DNA of 64,000 nt from Salmonella enterica subsp. enterica serovar Choleraesuis. GTDB taxonomy: Bacteria > Pseudomonadota > Gammaproteobacteria > Enterobacterales > Enterobacteriaceae. Under the pieces are notes generated by a model that had not been told where the DNA came from, did no database searches, and was given only the letters and a program-made list of their open reading frames with translations. The DNA is taken from NCBI GenBank assembly GCA_022846635.1, contig AP025685.1, positions 682,001-746,000 of the forward strand, in the 5' to 3' direction. Made by a program: the position numbers and the translations under genes. Within the stretch, counting starts at the first letter, position 1. Each line of letters starts with the position of its first letter. Shown here one piece after another: positions 46,901 through 61,900 of the stretch.

Positions 46901-49900
46901 TTAGCGGTGTAGCTATCTCTATTGACCCGGTGGCCGATAATAACGTTCTCAACGCCGCCGAGCAGAAAACAGACTTGCTGTTAACCGGTACTACCGCAGG
47001 CGTAGAAGCGGGGCAGATAGTCACCATTATCATTGCCGGGCACCAGTATCAGGCCGTTGTGGAAACTGATGGCAGCTTTAGCTATACCGTGCCATTTGCC
47101 GACCTGGCTTCACTGCGCGACGGTAGTGCCAGCGTCCAGGCCAGCGTCTGCAACGTTAACGGTAATGGTGCCCAGGCTGAACAGAATTATATCGTTGACC
47201 TCACCGCGCCGGTTCTCACCATCGACAGCGTTACCGGCGATAACATTCTCAATGCTGCGGAAGCCGCAGATGAAATTATCGTTAGTGGTTATACCAACGC
47301 AGAACCGGGCCAGCAGGTAGTTGTTATCTGGAACGGGACTGAGCACTTAACCACGGTTGAGGCAAATGGTAGCTGGTCGTGCACTCTGCCTCCTGCCGAT
47401 CCTTCTATGCCTCAGGTGCCTTATGACCTCCAGGTCTCAGTCGCTGACAAAGCCGGGAATACCACCGAAGTTACCCAGGTGCTGGAGATAGATACACTGG
47501 TGCCGGTGATTACTATTAACACCATCGCCGGTGATAACACGATCAATGCCACCGAGCATGGCCAGGCGCAAGTTATCAGCGGTAGCTGTATTAATGCTGA
47601 GCCGGGGGCAATTGTTACCGTTACCGTCGGTAGTGAGAAATACACCACGGCTCTGGGTGCTGATGGTACATGGAGCGTTGGCCTGCCGGCCTCGGCGGTC
47701 GCGGCGCTTTCTGCCGGCGAAAATACGGTCCATGTCTCGGTGACCGATGCCGCGAAGAACACAGGCGAAAAAGAGGTAAGCTTCGACGTTAACCTGACGC
47801 CGCCGTCTATCGTCATTGACACGGTTGCTGGGGATAACGTGATTAATCGGGCTGAAAAGAGCGCCGATCTGGTTATCACCGGTACCTGCAATCCGGCTGA
47901 TAGCGAAGTTACGGTTACCCTGAATGGCAATAATTATCTCGCTCAGGTTGACGCTGACGGAAACTGGACGGCTACCGTGCCGCCTGCGGAACTTGCCGCT
48001 ATGGGCGAGGCCGTTTATACGATTACCGTTGCGGCCACCGACTCAGTTGGTAACCACAATACCGCCAGCCATCAGGTACTGGTAGATACCAGCCTGCCGC
48101 AGATTACCATCGACCCGATAGCGGTGGATGACATCATTAATGACGTTGAGATCAAATCTGAGCAGCTCATTAGCGGCCGGGTGGACAATGTCGAAGTAGG
48201 TAAGACGGTTTATGTTGATGTTGGCGGTACCATTTATAACGCCCAGGTGGGTAGCAACGGCCTTTGGCAGGTAGGAATACCGGCTGAGGACTGGCAGGCA
48301 ATCGGCCAGGGCGACCTGACCGTGAAAGCCTGGGTGGAAAACCAGAACGGCAACCGTGGAGACGCCAGCCGCGATATTACGCTGGATGTGGACTATCCAT
48401 CACTGCGCGTGGATACGGTAGCCGGTGATGATGTGGTTAACGCCATCGAACTGAGCCAGAACCTGGTTATTACCGGTAGCTTTACCGGTATCGATACTGC
48501 TAAGGGGCTTACCGTTACGGTCAATGGAATTAGCACCAGTGCTGAAATTTCGAAGGATGGAACAACCTGGCAGGTCAGCTTTAAACCAGAAGAGATGGCT
48601 AACTGGGCAGATGGGCCGCTAACTGTCGAAGTCTCCGGTACCAATGCGTCCGGTAACACCCAGAGTATTAAGCATAACTTCACCGTTGATACCGAGCAGA
48701 CGGCTATCACCATTGATACCCTGTTTGGTGACGACCGCCTCAATGCCGTTGAGATGCAGGGTGCCTTTGAGATAACGGGCCAGACCAGCAATGTCGAAGA
48801 TGGTAGCAAAGTAACCCTGATTCTGGGCGGTAATACCTACACTGCGGATGTGGCTAACGGGAAGTGGAGTGTAAACGTCACTCAAGACGACCTGGCCGGG
48901 CTGCTGGATGGTCGAAATAGCGTCAGTGTGTCGGTGGCGAATAAAAATGGCAACGTCGCCAGCGCCGATCGCCTGTTCACGGTGGATAGTGAAGCGCCGG
49001 TCGTAACGATTGATACCGTTGCCGCCAACAACATCGTCAATGCCGCCGAAGCGGCTGGCGTGGTGACCATCAGCGGCTCCACAACTGCGGAAGCAGGCCA
49101 GACTGTGGATGTATGGGCAGGCGCAGTGCACCTTGGTTCCGCGACGGTGACAGCAGGTGGTCGCTGGACTATGGATGTGACTGAATTTGCCAGCCTGACC
49201 GATGGCAATATCGACCTGGTCGCGAAGGTTAGCGATAAGGCGGGTAACCCAGGAGAGGCGACTCAGGGCATCCTGCTGGATACCGCGGCGCCAACGCTCA
49301 CTATTGATAACTTTGCCGTCGACAATGTGCTTAACGCCCGCGAAGTGAGCGAAGCGCAGGTTATCAGCGGTAGCAGCACCGGAGCTGCCGCAGGTGATAA
49401 AATCAGCGTCGTTTTCGGCGGCAACACTTACTCGACCATTGTCGATACCAACGGCAAGTGGAGCGTTGGGGTTAAAGCCAGCGATCTGCAACAGCTGGAT
49501 GAAGGGAGCCACGATATCGTCGTCACCATCACCGATGCGGCGGGCAATAGCCATAGTGAAACGCTGCCGGTGTCTGTGGATACCATTGAACCGGCCTTAA
49601 CGATTAATACGTTGTCTGACGACGGTATTCTCACCAGCGACGAGCAGACTAAAGACCTGGAAATTACCGGTACCTGTGACATTAAACAGGCCGGTGTCCA
49701 GGTTACGGTACAGCTCAACGGAAAATCCTATTACGGTACCACTGACGCCGACGGTAATTGGTCAGTATTGGTGGAGCCTGCCGACCTTAAAGCTCTGAAC
49801 GACAACCAGCAATATTTGGTTACGGCCAGTGCGACCGACAGCGCGGGGAATACCGGCAGTGTGGTGAGCCAGCTTGATGTCTCTGTACATCTGCCGCGCA

Positions 49901-52900
49901 TTACCATTGACTCCATTACTGCCGATGACGTCATTAACACCACGGAAGCTGGCAGCGGGGTTACCATCTCGGGTGAGATCGATGTTCCGGTAAACACCAT
50001 CGAAGTGCGGATTGGCGGCAAGGTATTTAGCGGCAGCGAAATCACAATTGATAACAGTGGCGAGAAGCCAAAATGGTCTCTGAACCTAGATGCTGACACC
50101 ATTGCCGAATTGGGCGATGGTCTGCTGACCGTCAACGTAGTAGCGACTGATGATCTGGGTAATAGCAGCAGCAACACCCGCGACTTCACTATCGATGCCA
50201 GCCTGCCAGGGATTCGTATCAATACCGTGGCCGGTGATGACGTTATTAACGCCATTGAGCACGGCCAGGAGCTGGTGGTTACCGGTACCAGCGAAAATAT
50301 CGCCAGCGGTACCACGGTATTTATTACGGTCGGGGATTACACCACCGATGCACTGATTGGTCTTGATGGACGCTGGTCGGCCACCATTCCTCAGAGTGAA
50401 GTCGCTGAACTGAACGATGGCCCTGTTACTATCACCGCTAGCGGTGATAACGCTATCGGTAACAATTACTCGGTTGGTCATGACATCACCGTCGCTCTCG
50501 GCGGTGATGTGGTCGTAGCGATTAATAACGTGACCACGGATAACATCCTGAGCGCCGGTGAGATCGCTAAAGATGAGTTTATTCTTAGCGGAACTTCTAC
50601 CGGTACCGAGGTTGGAGATCGGGTAGATATTGTTATTGGTGGTAATTCCATCCAGACCACCACTGAGGCGGGCGGTAGCTGGAGCATCAATCTCCCGGCC
50701 AGCATGCTGGACGGTGTCAAAGACGGTAGCACCCAGGTCAGCGTCACCATCACCAATGGCGACGGCAACAGCGCCAGCGCCGGGCATACCTTTACGCTGG
50801 ACACCACGCCGCCAGTTATCGTGGTTAATCCGTTGACCTCCGACAACGTTATTAACGCCAGTGAAGCTGCGGCGGTTGTAATTAGCGGCTACAGCAACGC
50901 CGAGCCGGGCCAAACGGTCACCATCACTGCCGATGGTCTGGCTCCATCTTTGACGGCAGTCGTCCAGGCGGACGGTAGCTGGTCGGCCAGCGTTCCTGCA
51001 GATCTGTTCCCAGATAATTACACCGGAAACGTAGAGTTCACCGCGAGCGTTAGCGACCTGGCGGGTAACCCATCTACAACCACCCACACCGTAGGGGTTG
51101 ATACCCTGGCTCCGCAGGTTAGCGTCAATAATTTGACTGCTGATAACGTGATTAACGCGGCAGAAAAAGGTCAGGCACAGGTAATCAGCGGTACCAGCAC
51201 CAACAGCGAGCCGGGCGATACCGTCGCCGTCAATTTTGGCGGCACGACCTGGCAGACCGCGGTGGATAGCAGCGGCAATTGGAGCATCGGTATCCCGGCG
51301 GCTGAAATGGGCAATCTGTCTGATGGTAATAACAGCTTTACCGTCACCATCAGCGATCGGGCGGGCAACTCAGAGACAATCACCCATAACTTTAGCGTTG
51401 ATACCGGTAAAGGCTGGATAACTTTTGATAAGCCAGCTGAAGACGGCGTTCTCAATGCCACCGAGAAGGGCGAACCGCTGGTGCTGACTGGCGAAAGCTC
51501 TCTGGCGGAAGGCACTGCTATCACTCTGACGCTGGCGGGTAAAACCTACGATATCGTTGCCGGAGTGGGCGGAGCATGGACATGCGAGATCCCGGAAAGC
51601 GATCTGGCTTTACTGGGCGAGGCAAATTACAGCATTACCGCCAGCGGTCATGATGCCAGCGGCAACCTGGTGACCGGCAGCGAACCAATGCTGGTGGATA
51701 CCATCGCTCCGGTTATTACCGTGGCATCTATTACCAGTAACGACATCATTAGCGCCGAAGAAGCACAGGGTAATGTCACCATTATGGGTACCGTAACCGG
51801 CGCGGCGGCGGGTGATAGCGTCAACGTGGTTGTGGGGGGGATCGACCTTGGTACCGTTAGCGTTAACCCAGATGGTACTAGCTGGAATATCGCCCTGACG
51901 CCAGAGCAAATGGCCCAGCTTGGCGACGGCCTGCTGACGGTTGAGGTGGCGATAACCGATGATCACGGTAACGTAGGCACCGGCAGCCGCGATTTTACGA
52001 TTGATACCGGTATTCCGGGGATCCGTATCGATCCTGTTACCGGTGATAACGTCCTGAATATGGCGGAGCGGGATCTGGAGCTGTGGATAACCGGTACCAC
52101 TTATGGCGTCAAAGCAGGCGCTGCGGTGACGGTCACGGTGGATGGGGAAAACTACGAGGTTACCACCAACCCGGACGGAAGCTGGGTGGTGAAAGTTGCC
52201 CCTGGCGATATGGTCGACTGGGACAGCAACCTTACGGTAACCGCCAAAGTGGAAGACGATGCAGGAAACCAGGCCAGTATCTCTCAGGATGTGCGGGTAG
52301 ATAACGCAGAGGTGTCAGTAGCCATTGACTACATCACCGATGACAACGTTATCAGCAGCGGCGAAAAACCAAATGCACTTACGCTTACCGGTACCACTAC
52401 CGGCGTAGAAGAAAATCAAACGGTTACCATCACACTGGGTGGTAAGCAATACACTGCGAAGGTTGAATCTGACGGTAGCTGGAGCATTCCGCTGGAGGCC
52501 GGTAGCTTCAATGCATTGCGCGATGGCGAAGTCACTATTCAGCTGAGCGTAGAGAACCAGGCGGGTAATAAAGCCACTAACAGCCACGTGTTTGAGGTAG
52601 ACACCGTGGCTCCGGTCATCACCATCAATTCAGTTACCGAAGATAACATTATCAACGCTACTGAATTTGCTGCCGGAGTAACGATTAGCGGTACCAGTGA
52701 CGCTATTGGTCAGGAGCTGACCGTAGAATTTAACGGTAAACCGCATACCACAACGGTAGGGGCTGACGGCAGTTGGACGCTGCTGGTGGAAACTGACGAC
52801 CTCGCCGGTCTGGCACAGGGCGCGAATTCCCTCACGGTAAAAGTTGCCGACGAGGCTGGTAACGAGCGTACCGCCAGCCATACCTTGCAGGTGGATACCG

Positions 52901-55900
52901 AAGCACCAGAAGTTATCATCAATACGATTGCGGGTGATGACAAGATTAATAGCACCGAGAAGGGTCAGGCGCTGGTTATCAGTGGCGGCAGCAACCGCGG
53001 CAGCGCCGGCGATAGCGTCGAGGTGATGTTTAACGGCAATCCTTATTACACCCAGCTGGATGCTAATGGCAAATGGAGCGTCGGAATCCCGGCGGCCGAT
53101 ATGGCCAATATGACCGATAAAGGTTATGAGGTGGAAGTCTCCATTACCGATAAAGCAGGTAACGTGGGTGACGCAAGCCACAGCTTTATCGTCGATACCC
53201 AAACTCCGACCATTACCTTTAATGCGCTGTCGGCCAATGACGATAACGTATTGAACGCCATAGAGCAGCAACAGGCGTTGACCGTTTCCGGTGAAAGTTC
53301 GCTGGGCGCAGACGTAGAAATAACGGTCACCCTGAACGGCGTAAACTACACCGCCACCACTAACGTAGATGGCGATTGGTCACTGACTATCCCAGCTTCC
53401 GATCTGGCCAATCTGGGTGAGGCTAACTATGTTCTGAGCGCCAGTGGTACTAACGATAACGGCAACAGCGCCTCTGGCAGCACCAACATGCTGGTCGATA
53501 CCCGCGCGCCTCAGGTCACTATTGATTCGGTAACCGGCGATGACATTATCAGCATCGAAGAGGCGGCAGGGGCTGTCACTATCAGCGGCAGCACTCAGGG
53601 GGCCCAGGCCGGGAATACGGTAACTGTACTAATTGCCGGTAAACCTCACACGACTCAAGTTGAGGCCGACGGTAGCTGGACGTTGGATTTGGATACCGGT
53701 GAGCTGGAGCTGCTTGGCAGCGGGCCACTGAATATCAGCGCCAGCGTCACCAACAATAACGGCAACACCGGCAACGGCCAGCGTGCTATCGATATCGATA
53801 GCACCCAGCCTGGTATTCGTATCGATTCGGTGACTGCTGATAACGTTATCAACAATGCAGAACGGGCTGCTGACCTGATTATTAGCGGTACCACCACTGA
53901 TGTTGGAACCGGCAGCCTGGTCACCGTAGTGATAGGTGGCGAGACCTTTGAGCCAGTTGCGACTAACGCCGACGGAACCTGGACGTTGATAGTCAAAGCT
54001 AGCGAGATGGTGGACTGGAGCGGCGATAGCATCAACGTAACTGCCAGCGTGGTCAATGTTAGCGGCAATAATGCTTCGTTCACCGAAATCGTTGGTCTCG
54101 ATACCCGCGAGGTCTCTATCTCCATCGATCCGGTCACTACCGATAATGTGGTCAACCTGGCGGAGAAAGGCGGGATTATCACCCTGACCGGTAAAACCAC
54201 CAATGTGGATGATGGCCAGACCGTTACCGTTACCATTGGCGGCAAGCAGTACACCGGCCTGGTCTCTGGCAATAGCTGGAGTGCACAGCTGGATGCCGGA
54301 GCGCTCAATAGCCTGCGCGACGGCAGCGCCAGCGTTCAGGTCAGCGTCTCTAATGACAGCGGCAACAGCGCCAGCAACGGCAGAGATTTTGAAATCGATA
54401 CCGTGGCTCCGGTAGTGGTGTTCGATTCGGTCACCGCTGACAATGTACTGAATGCTAAAGAGCTGGGCGAAGCGCTGACTCTGACCGGCTCCACGACCGC
54501 TGAACCGGGCCAGAACGTGTCGGTCACTATTGGCTCTGTGACCGAGGAAGTAACCGTCGATGCTAACGGCCTGTGGAGCATCACTATTCCCGCAGGTGAG
54601 TTGAGTGGGCTGGGCCTGGATGCGAACCAGGGGATGCAAAACGTCACCGTAACCGTTGCCGATAAAGCCGGAAACTCAACGACCGCCAGCCACGGCTTCC
54701 TGGTCGATACAGTTGCGCCAACCACTAGCATCAATACCGTGGCGGGCGATGACGTTATCAACATTAGCGAACGCGGCCAGGCGCTGGTGATCAGCGGCCA
54801 CTCCGACGACGCAAATCCAGGAGATAAAGTTACCGTTAGCCTGAACGGTACATCTTATACCACTCAGACAGATGCCAGCGGCAACTGGATCGTAGGGGTT
54901 CCGGCAGCTGACGTGGCCAACCTGGCGGCAGGCAAACATGACATTGCCGTCACGCTGACCGATAGCGCGGGCAATACCACCGTGACTCCAGCAGTCAAAC
55001 CGATCGTGGTCGATCTGGATATCCCGACCATCACCTTTGGCAAACTGGCGGCCGACGATGTGCTTAACGCCATCGAGCAGGGCCAGGATCTGGTGGTAAA
55101 TGGCAACAGCAACATGCTGGCTGAAAACGCGGTTGTTACCGTTACTCTGGCCGGTCGTCAGTATACGGCGACGGTTCAGGGCGATGGCAGCTGGTCTTTG
55201 AACATTCCACCGGCTGATTTGATGACGCTGGGTGATACCAACTATACCCTTAGCGCCAGCGCCAGCAGCACAACTGGTAACCCTGTTACCGGCAGCACTC
55301 AGCTGCTGGTGGACACCCGCCTGCCGACGGTGAATATCGACACTATCTCCACAGACGATGTCATTAATATCGAAGAGCGGGATAACGATATTGTTATTAA
55401 AGGCACCGTTAGCGGCGCGGCGGTCGGTGACGACGTTACCGTAGTGGTGGGTGGCATCGTTAAAGAAGTTAAAGTGCAGGATGGGGGGACTTGGCAGGCA
55501 ACGCTGACGGCAGATGAGGTACAAAGCCTGGGTGATGGCCCGCTGGATGCCAGCGTTAGCGTTACTAACGCCCATGGCAATACCGGCAGCGATAGCCGCG
55601 AGTTTGTCATCAATCTCGACCAGCCGGGGCTGCGTTTTGATACCGTTGCCGGTGACGATGTGATTAACAGTATTGAGCTGGGTCAGCCGCTGGTTATAAC
55701 CGGCAGCAGCACCGGCCTGGAGGCTGGCACTGAGGTTACCGTAACGGACGCCAACGACGTGAAATACCACGGTATCACCACTGCGGACGGTAGCTGGACG
55801 GTCACCATTACCGATGTCTCTGGCTGGACGCCGGGCGAGGTCATGCTCACCGCCAGCGCTCAAAACGATGCCGGAACGCCGGTTAATATCGGCCACCAGG

Positions 55901-58900
55901 TCACTGTGGATAATGCGCCGGTGGCGATTGTTATCGATACCATCGCTACTGATGATGTGATCAACGCCCAGGAGCGCGGCGAACCGCTGACTATCAGCGG
56001 TACCACCAATGCGGAAGCCGGGCAGACCGTGACGCTGGTTGTGGCTGGTAAAACCTGGACCACTACTGTGGAAGCGGACGGCAGCTGGCACTATGACGTA
56101 CCGGCCAGTGCGCTCAGCGCATTGCGCGACGGCATGGCCAGCGCTCAGGTGAGCGTCAGCAATATTAACGGTAACCCGGCCAGCGCCGCGCGTGAATTTA
56201 TGGTGGATACCAGTGCGCCGATGCTGACCATTGACCCGGTCACCAGCGATAACATTCTGAACGCCAGCGAAGTAGCGGCAGGCATCACGTTGACCGGTAC
56301 TTCAACGGCAGAAGCCGGGCAGAGCATCGCTATTGACCTGAATGGTCAGTCGCTTTCGGCGATTGTTCAGGCCAACGGTACCTGGAGCGTCAATGTCGGT
56401 AGCGATAAGCTTAATTTGCTGAATCAGAACGAAAATACTCTGACAGCGACCGTAACCGACCAGGCGGGCAATAGCACTACGACCACTCACCAGGTGCTGG
56501 TAGACACGGTGGCACCGACTGTGACTATCGATGCTATTGCCGGTGATAACGTCATTAACTCCAGCGAGCAAAAACAGGCGCTGGTCATTACCGGTAGCAG
56601 CAGCGGCGGGCGTGCCGGGAATACGGTCACCGTTATTCTCAACGGTAAAGACTATGTCACCCAGCTCGACGCTGCGGGTAACTGGAGCGTCGGCATTCCG
56701 GCTGAGGCCATGCAACTGCTGGCAGCCGGTTCAGACGCCGTAAGAGTCACGATTACCGATAGCGCCGGTAACGTGGGTGAGGCAACCCGTTCGTACACCG
56801 TGGATAACGGCCAGCCTTCCATCAGTTTTGCCGATATCGCTGATGATAACGTGTTGAACGCTACCGAGCAGGGCCAGACCCTGAAAGTCAGCGGTACCAG
56901 TACCGGACTCGAAGCGAATACCACGATAACTGTTACCCTGGGCGGCAAAGAGTACACCGCCCAGACCGATGCCGATGGTAAATGGACGCTGGATATTCAG
57001 CCGACCGATCTGGCTCAGCTGGGTGACAGCCTGCATACGGTAAGCGCCAGCGCCAGCAGTAAGTCCGGCAACCCGGCCAGCGGCAGTGCGTCGTTAACCG
57101 TCGATACCCGTGCGCCGGTGGTGACCATCGACGATATCACCGCCGACAACGTTCTCAATATAGAGGAGAGAGATAGCGATCTGACCATTAGCGGTAAAGT
57201 CACTGGCGCGGCCGAAAACAATACGGTTTATGTCACCCTGGCGGGTAAAACCTACACCGCTACTGTGGACTCCAGCCTGAACTGGAGCCTGGATATCCCG
57301 AGTGCCGACCTGGCGACGTTAGGCGACGGGGCGCTGACCCTAACCGCCAGCGTAACCAACGATCGCGGCAACACAGGCCAGGGTTCTCATGAATTCCAGG
57401 TCGACTATAAAGAGCCAGGCCTGCGCTTCTCCGACGTGGCGGGCGATAACGTTATTAACTTAAGCGAGCACGATCAGCCGGTAGTTATTCGCGGTACCAG
57501 TACCGATCTGGCTGCGGGCACTATCGTCACGGTATCGGTTAGCGGCCAAAATCATCAGGGCGTAGTCCAGAGCGATGGCAGCTGGTCGGTTCCGGTAGAC
57601 GCCGCCGACGTGCGCCAGTGGCCAGCCGGGCCGCTGGTGATGACTGCGACGGCGGCAGGCGGGGCTTCAGGTAATTCAGCTACCATTAGCCATACGGTCA
57701 CCGTCGATCTGTCACCGGTATCGATCTCCGTAGACGATGTCACCAGCGACAATGTGCTGAATGCTATCGAGATGGGAGAAGGCATCACCCTGACCGGTTC
57801 CACGACCGGTGTTGAAAAAGGGCAGATGGTTAATATCTCCTTCGGCGGACGCACCTACAGCGCTACCGTCGGTGAGGATGGAACATGGGGTGTCGCTATC
57901 CCATCCACCGACCTTAGCTCGCTGGCAGAAGGCAGCGCGCAGATATCGGTATCGGTCATTAACAAGATTGGTAATCCGGCCAGCAGCAGCCACCAGTTCA
58001 CCGTAGATACCGTGCCACCGCACGTTACGGTTGACCTGGTCACCGCAGACAACGTGCTGAACATTGCCGAAGCCGCCGCCGGAGTTACGGTCAGCGGCAC
58101 CACAGATGCACCGGCCGGCACGGCGGTACAGCTTACCCTTAATGGCCAGTCCTATGCGGGGGTTGTGGGCGCTGACGGCACCTGGAGCGTGGTGCTTGAC
58201 GCCAGCGCGCTGGCAGGCCTCATCACCGGTAATCAAGCCTATCAGGTGAGTATCAGCGATGCGGCTGGCAACGTTGCCACCACCAATGCCTCCTTTGTGG
58301 TTGATGTGAGTGCGCCGACCGTCAGCTTTAATACCGTAGCGGGTGACGACATCATCAACCTGGCGGAACACGGCCAGGCACAGGTGGTCAGCGGAACGAC
58401 TACTGGCACGGTAGCCGGGAACATTGTCGAGGTTAAAGTAGGCGGCTTTACGGCGACGACGGCGGTGGACAGCAATGGCAACTGGAGCATCGGTTTGCCT
58501 GCCAGCGAGGTAGAAGCCCTGCAAAATGGCAGCGTGACCCTGGAAGCAACCGTTACTGATAGCGCCGGGAACACCGGTGATGCTACTAAGACTATTACGG
58601 TTAACACCTCGAACATTCTTCTGACGGTCGATATTCCGGCTCAGGATGGTGTTCTGAACATTAACGAACAGAAGAAAGACCTGACGATTACCGGCACCAG
58701 CAGCTCGCTTCCGGACGGCAGCGCCGTCACAGTTACCTTCAACGGTAAGAGCTACGACGCCGATATTATCGACGGCCGCTGGTCTATCACAGTAGACAAA
58801 GCGGATCTGGCAACGCTTACTGACGGTAGTTCCTACGTGGTGACCGTCAACGCTACAGACAGCGCGGGTAATACGGCAACGGCCAGCCAGTCGCTACGGA

Positions 58901-61900
58901 TTGATACCACTGCACCGGAGATCATTATCTCCCCAGTGGCTGTCGATAACGTTATCAATGCCGCCGAACATGGCAAGGCACTGGTGATTAACGGCAGCAC
59001 GACGGCGGAAGTGGGTCGTACGCTAACCGTTACCGTTAACGGTAAGAGCTACACCTCGCAGGTAGCGGCCGATGGCACCTGGAAAGTAACGCTACCGCAG
59101 GCGGACGTAGCGCTGCTGCCGGAAGGTAACCTGTCTGTCGATGCGATGGTCAGCGATACCTCCGGTAACATTGGCAGCGGCAGTGAAACAATACGGGTCG
59201 ACATTACACCGCCAACTATCACCATCAATGCGGTGAGTAACGATGATCTGATCAATGCCCTGGAGCAGCTCACCGCTCAGACCATCAGCGGTACCACGAC
59301 GGCAGAGGTTGGACAGACTATTACCATCACCCTGGCCGGACGCACCTACAGCGCGCTGGTTACCGCGGGCGGCAACTGGGAAGTGAAAGTTCAGCCGGTA
59401 GATTTCGTGGGCCTGGTGGATGGTAAGTACGCCATCAACGCCACGGTGAAAGATACCGCCGGCAACACCGGTACTGGCAGCCGTGAGATAACCCTTAACG
59501 GCGAAGCTCCGGCAATTACCATCAACACTGTGGCGCAGGATGATGTTATTAACGCCGCCGAACACGGACAGCCGCTCACGATTACCGGTACCACCACGGC
59601 ACCGATTAATCAGACGGTCACCGTGACCCTTAACGGGCAGAACTATACGGCGCTGGTCAAGGCTGGCGGTCTCTGGTCGGTGGTTATTGGGGCTACGGCG
59701 GTACAGGCCCTGGCCGATGGCGGCTCTTATGACATCAGCGCCAGCGTCAGCAACCTGATTGGCAATAGCGTTACTGAAACCCACAACATCACCGTGGACA
59801 CCACGCCGCCATCGATGACTATCACCATCGACAGCGTGGTGGGCGACAGCGGCCTGAGTAACACTGACTTCATTACCAACGTTGGCAACGTGGTGTTGAA
59901 CGGGCAGATTGGCTCTGTGCTCGGCGCGGGCGAGAAGGCGCAAATCAGCCTTGATAACGGTGCCACATGGATAGATCTGGTGATTAACGGACTTAGCTGG
60001 CGTTACAGCGATGACCGCGCCCTGCTGGATGGCTCCCACAATTACCAGGTTCGGGTTATTGATGCCGCTGGTAACGTTGGCGCAACGGATAGCCAGGATG
60101 TGGTGATTGACCGGGTTGCGCCGGAAGCGGCTAAGACCATTGTTATCGACCGCATCGCCGAAGATACCGGCCTTGCCAGCGATGACTTTATCACCAGCGA
60201 TAGGCAGCTGACTCTGGAAGGTCATCTGGGCGCTGCGCTGAGCACCGGCGAGCATCTGCGTATCAGTACGGACGGTGGCGTCACCTGGACGGAGGTGATG
60301 ACTAACGGTACCAACTGGAGCTACGTGGATACCCGTGAACTGGCGGATGGCGATTACGTCTACCAGCTGCAGGTTATTGATGATGCTGGCAATATCGGCC
60401 AGACCGTTAATAAGACGGTCACGGTAGATGGCACCCGTCCGGATATGGACAACGTGGTCACCATTACGCATATCACTAACGATAGCGGTTTGAGTGATAG
60501 CGACTTTGTCACTAATGACCGAAACATAACGGTTCATGGTGCATTAACAAGCACACTTAAACCGGGGGAGTTTGTTCAGATAAGTAGTGATGGTCAAAAC
60601 TGGGTGATGGTAACAACGATTGGCAATACCTGGTTCTATGATGATCCCCGTACGCTGTTGGAGGGCGAGAATAAGTATTATGTTCGAGTAATTGATACTG
60701 CAGGTAACGTGGGCTCCAGCGCAGAGCAAACCGTCGTGGTGGATGTTACCCAGCCGGACAGCGGTATTACAATTTCCGTTACTGGCATTACCACAGATAG
60801 TGGTTTTGACACCCATGATTACCTCACTAACGACCGTTCGCCCACATTGCATGGTGAGCTTGGTATGGCTCTGGGAGAAAACGAATACCTGCAAATCAGC
60901 CGCGATGGCAAATTAACCTGGGAAACTATTGCTGTGCGCGCCGGGGAAACTACCTGGTCATGGGCAGAGACGAATTTACTGGGCGATGGCGCTTATATCT
61001 ATGACTTCCGTGTTATTGATTTAGCCGGAAACGTCAGTGATACCAGCAGCCAGACGATTAATATCGATGGAACGGCTCCAGTCTATGGTTTGAGCATTAC
61101 AGGTATCAGTAGCGATACCGGCCAGTCATCCAGCGACTACATCACGATGGATAGAACGCTGACGCTGGAAGGCGCTATCGGTCAGGAGCTGGGCGACGGT
61201 GAAAGGGTTCAGATAAATATCGATGGCACCTGGGTTGATACAGTAGTAAGTGGAACTACCTGGAGCTATGAAGATACCCGTGAACTGGCAGATGGCGACT
61301 ATAACTATCAGGTCAGGATAATCGACCATGCTGGCAACGTTGGTTCTACAACTAGTCAGATAGTAACCGTTGATAACGTTGAACCAGATAGCACCGGCAC
61401 TATTCAGTATGGTGTAGATAATAGTGGTGATCTCCATGGAAATATTCTTAGCGGAGTTTCTACTGATGAGCTGAATCCAGAATTCCATGGTGTGATCGAT
61501 GTGCCGCTGGAGGATGGGGCCCTTGTTGAGCTGTATCGCACCGGCACCGATGGTCGTCAGCATCTGGTTGGTAAAGTCAACATGACTACCGACTTGAGCT
61601 GGATGTTGTCGGATAGCCTGGGCGGCATGGCTGATGGAGAGTACAGGTATGTACTGCGGATCACCGATAAAGCTGGAAACTATACTGATTCCGATGAGTT
61701 TCTCTATAACCTGGATACATGGGTGCCAACAACCACGGCACTGGTTCATGAGCTAACAACTACCGATACGACGCCGATCGTTACTGGTGAAATCTCGGAT
61801 GCTTTGCTGGCCAATGAGTACCTTGAAGTCAATGTGGATGGAAAGGTCTACACTTCCCGTACCGGGGGTGGCATCGTGATCGACCCGGCGCATAACACCT

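Noticed and set aside
38700-59800. CRISPR array, suggested by regular repetition
   Set aside because: The period is about 300 bp with diverged coding repeats, not 25-40-bp identical direct repeats with unique spacers; no CRISPR-like structure was seen anywhere in the window.
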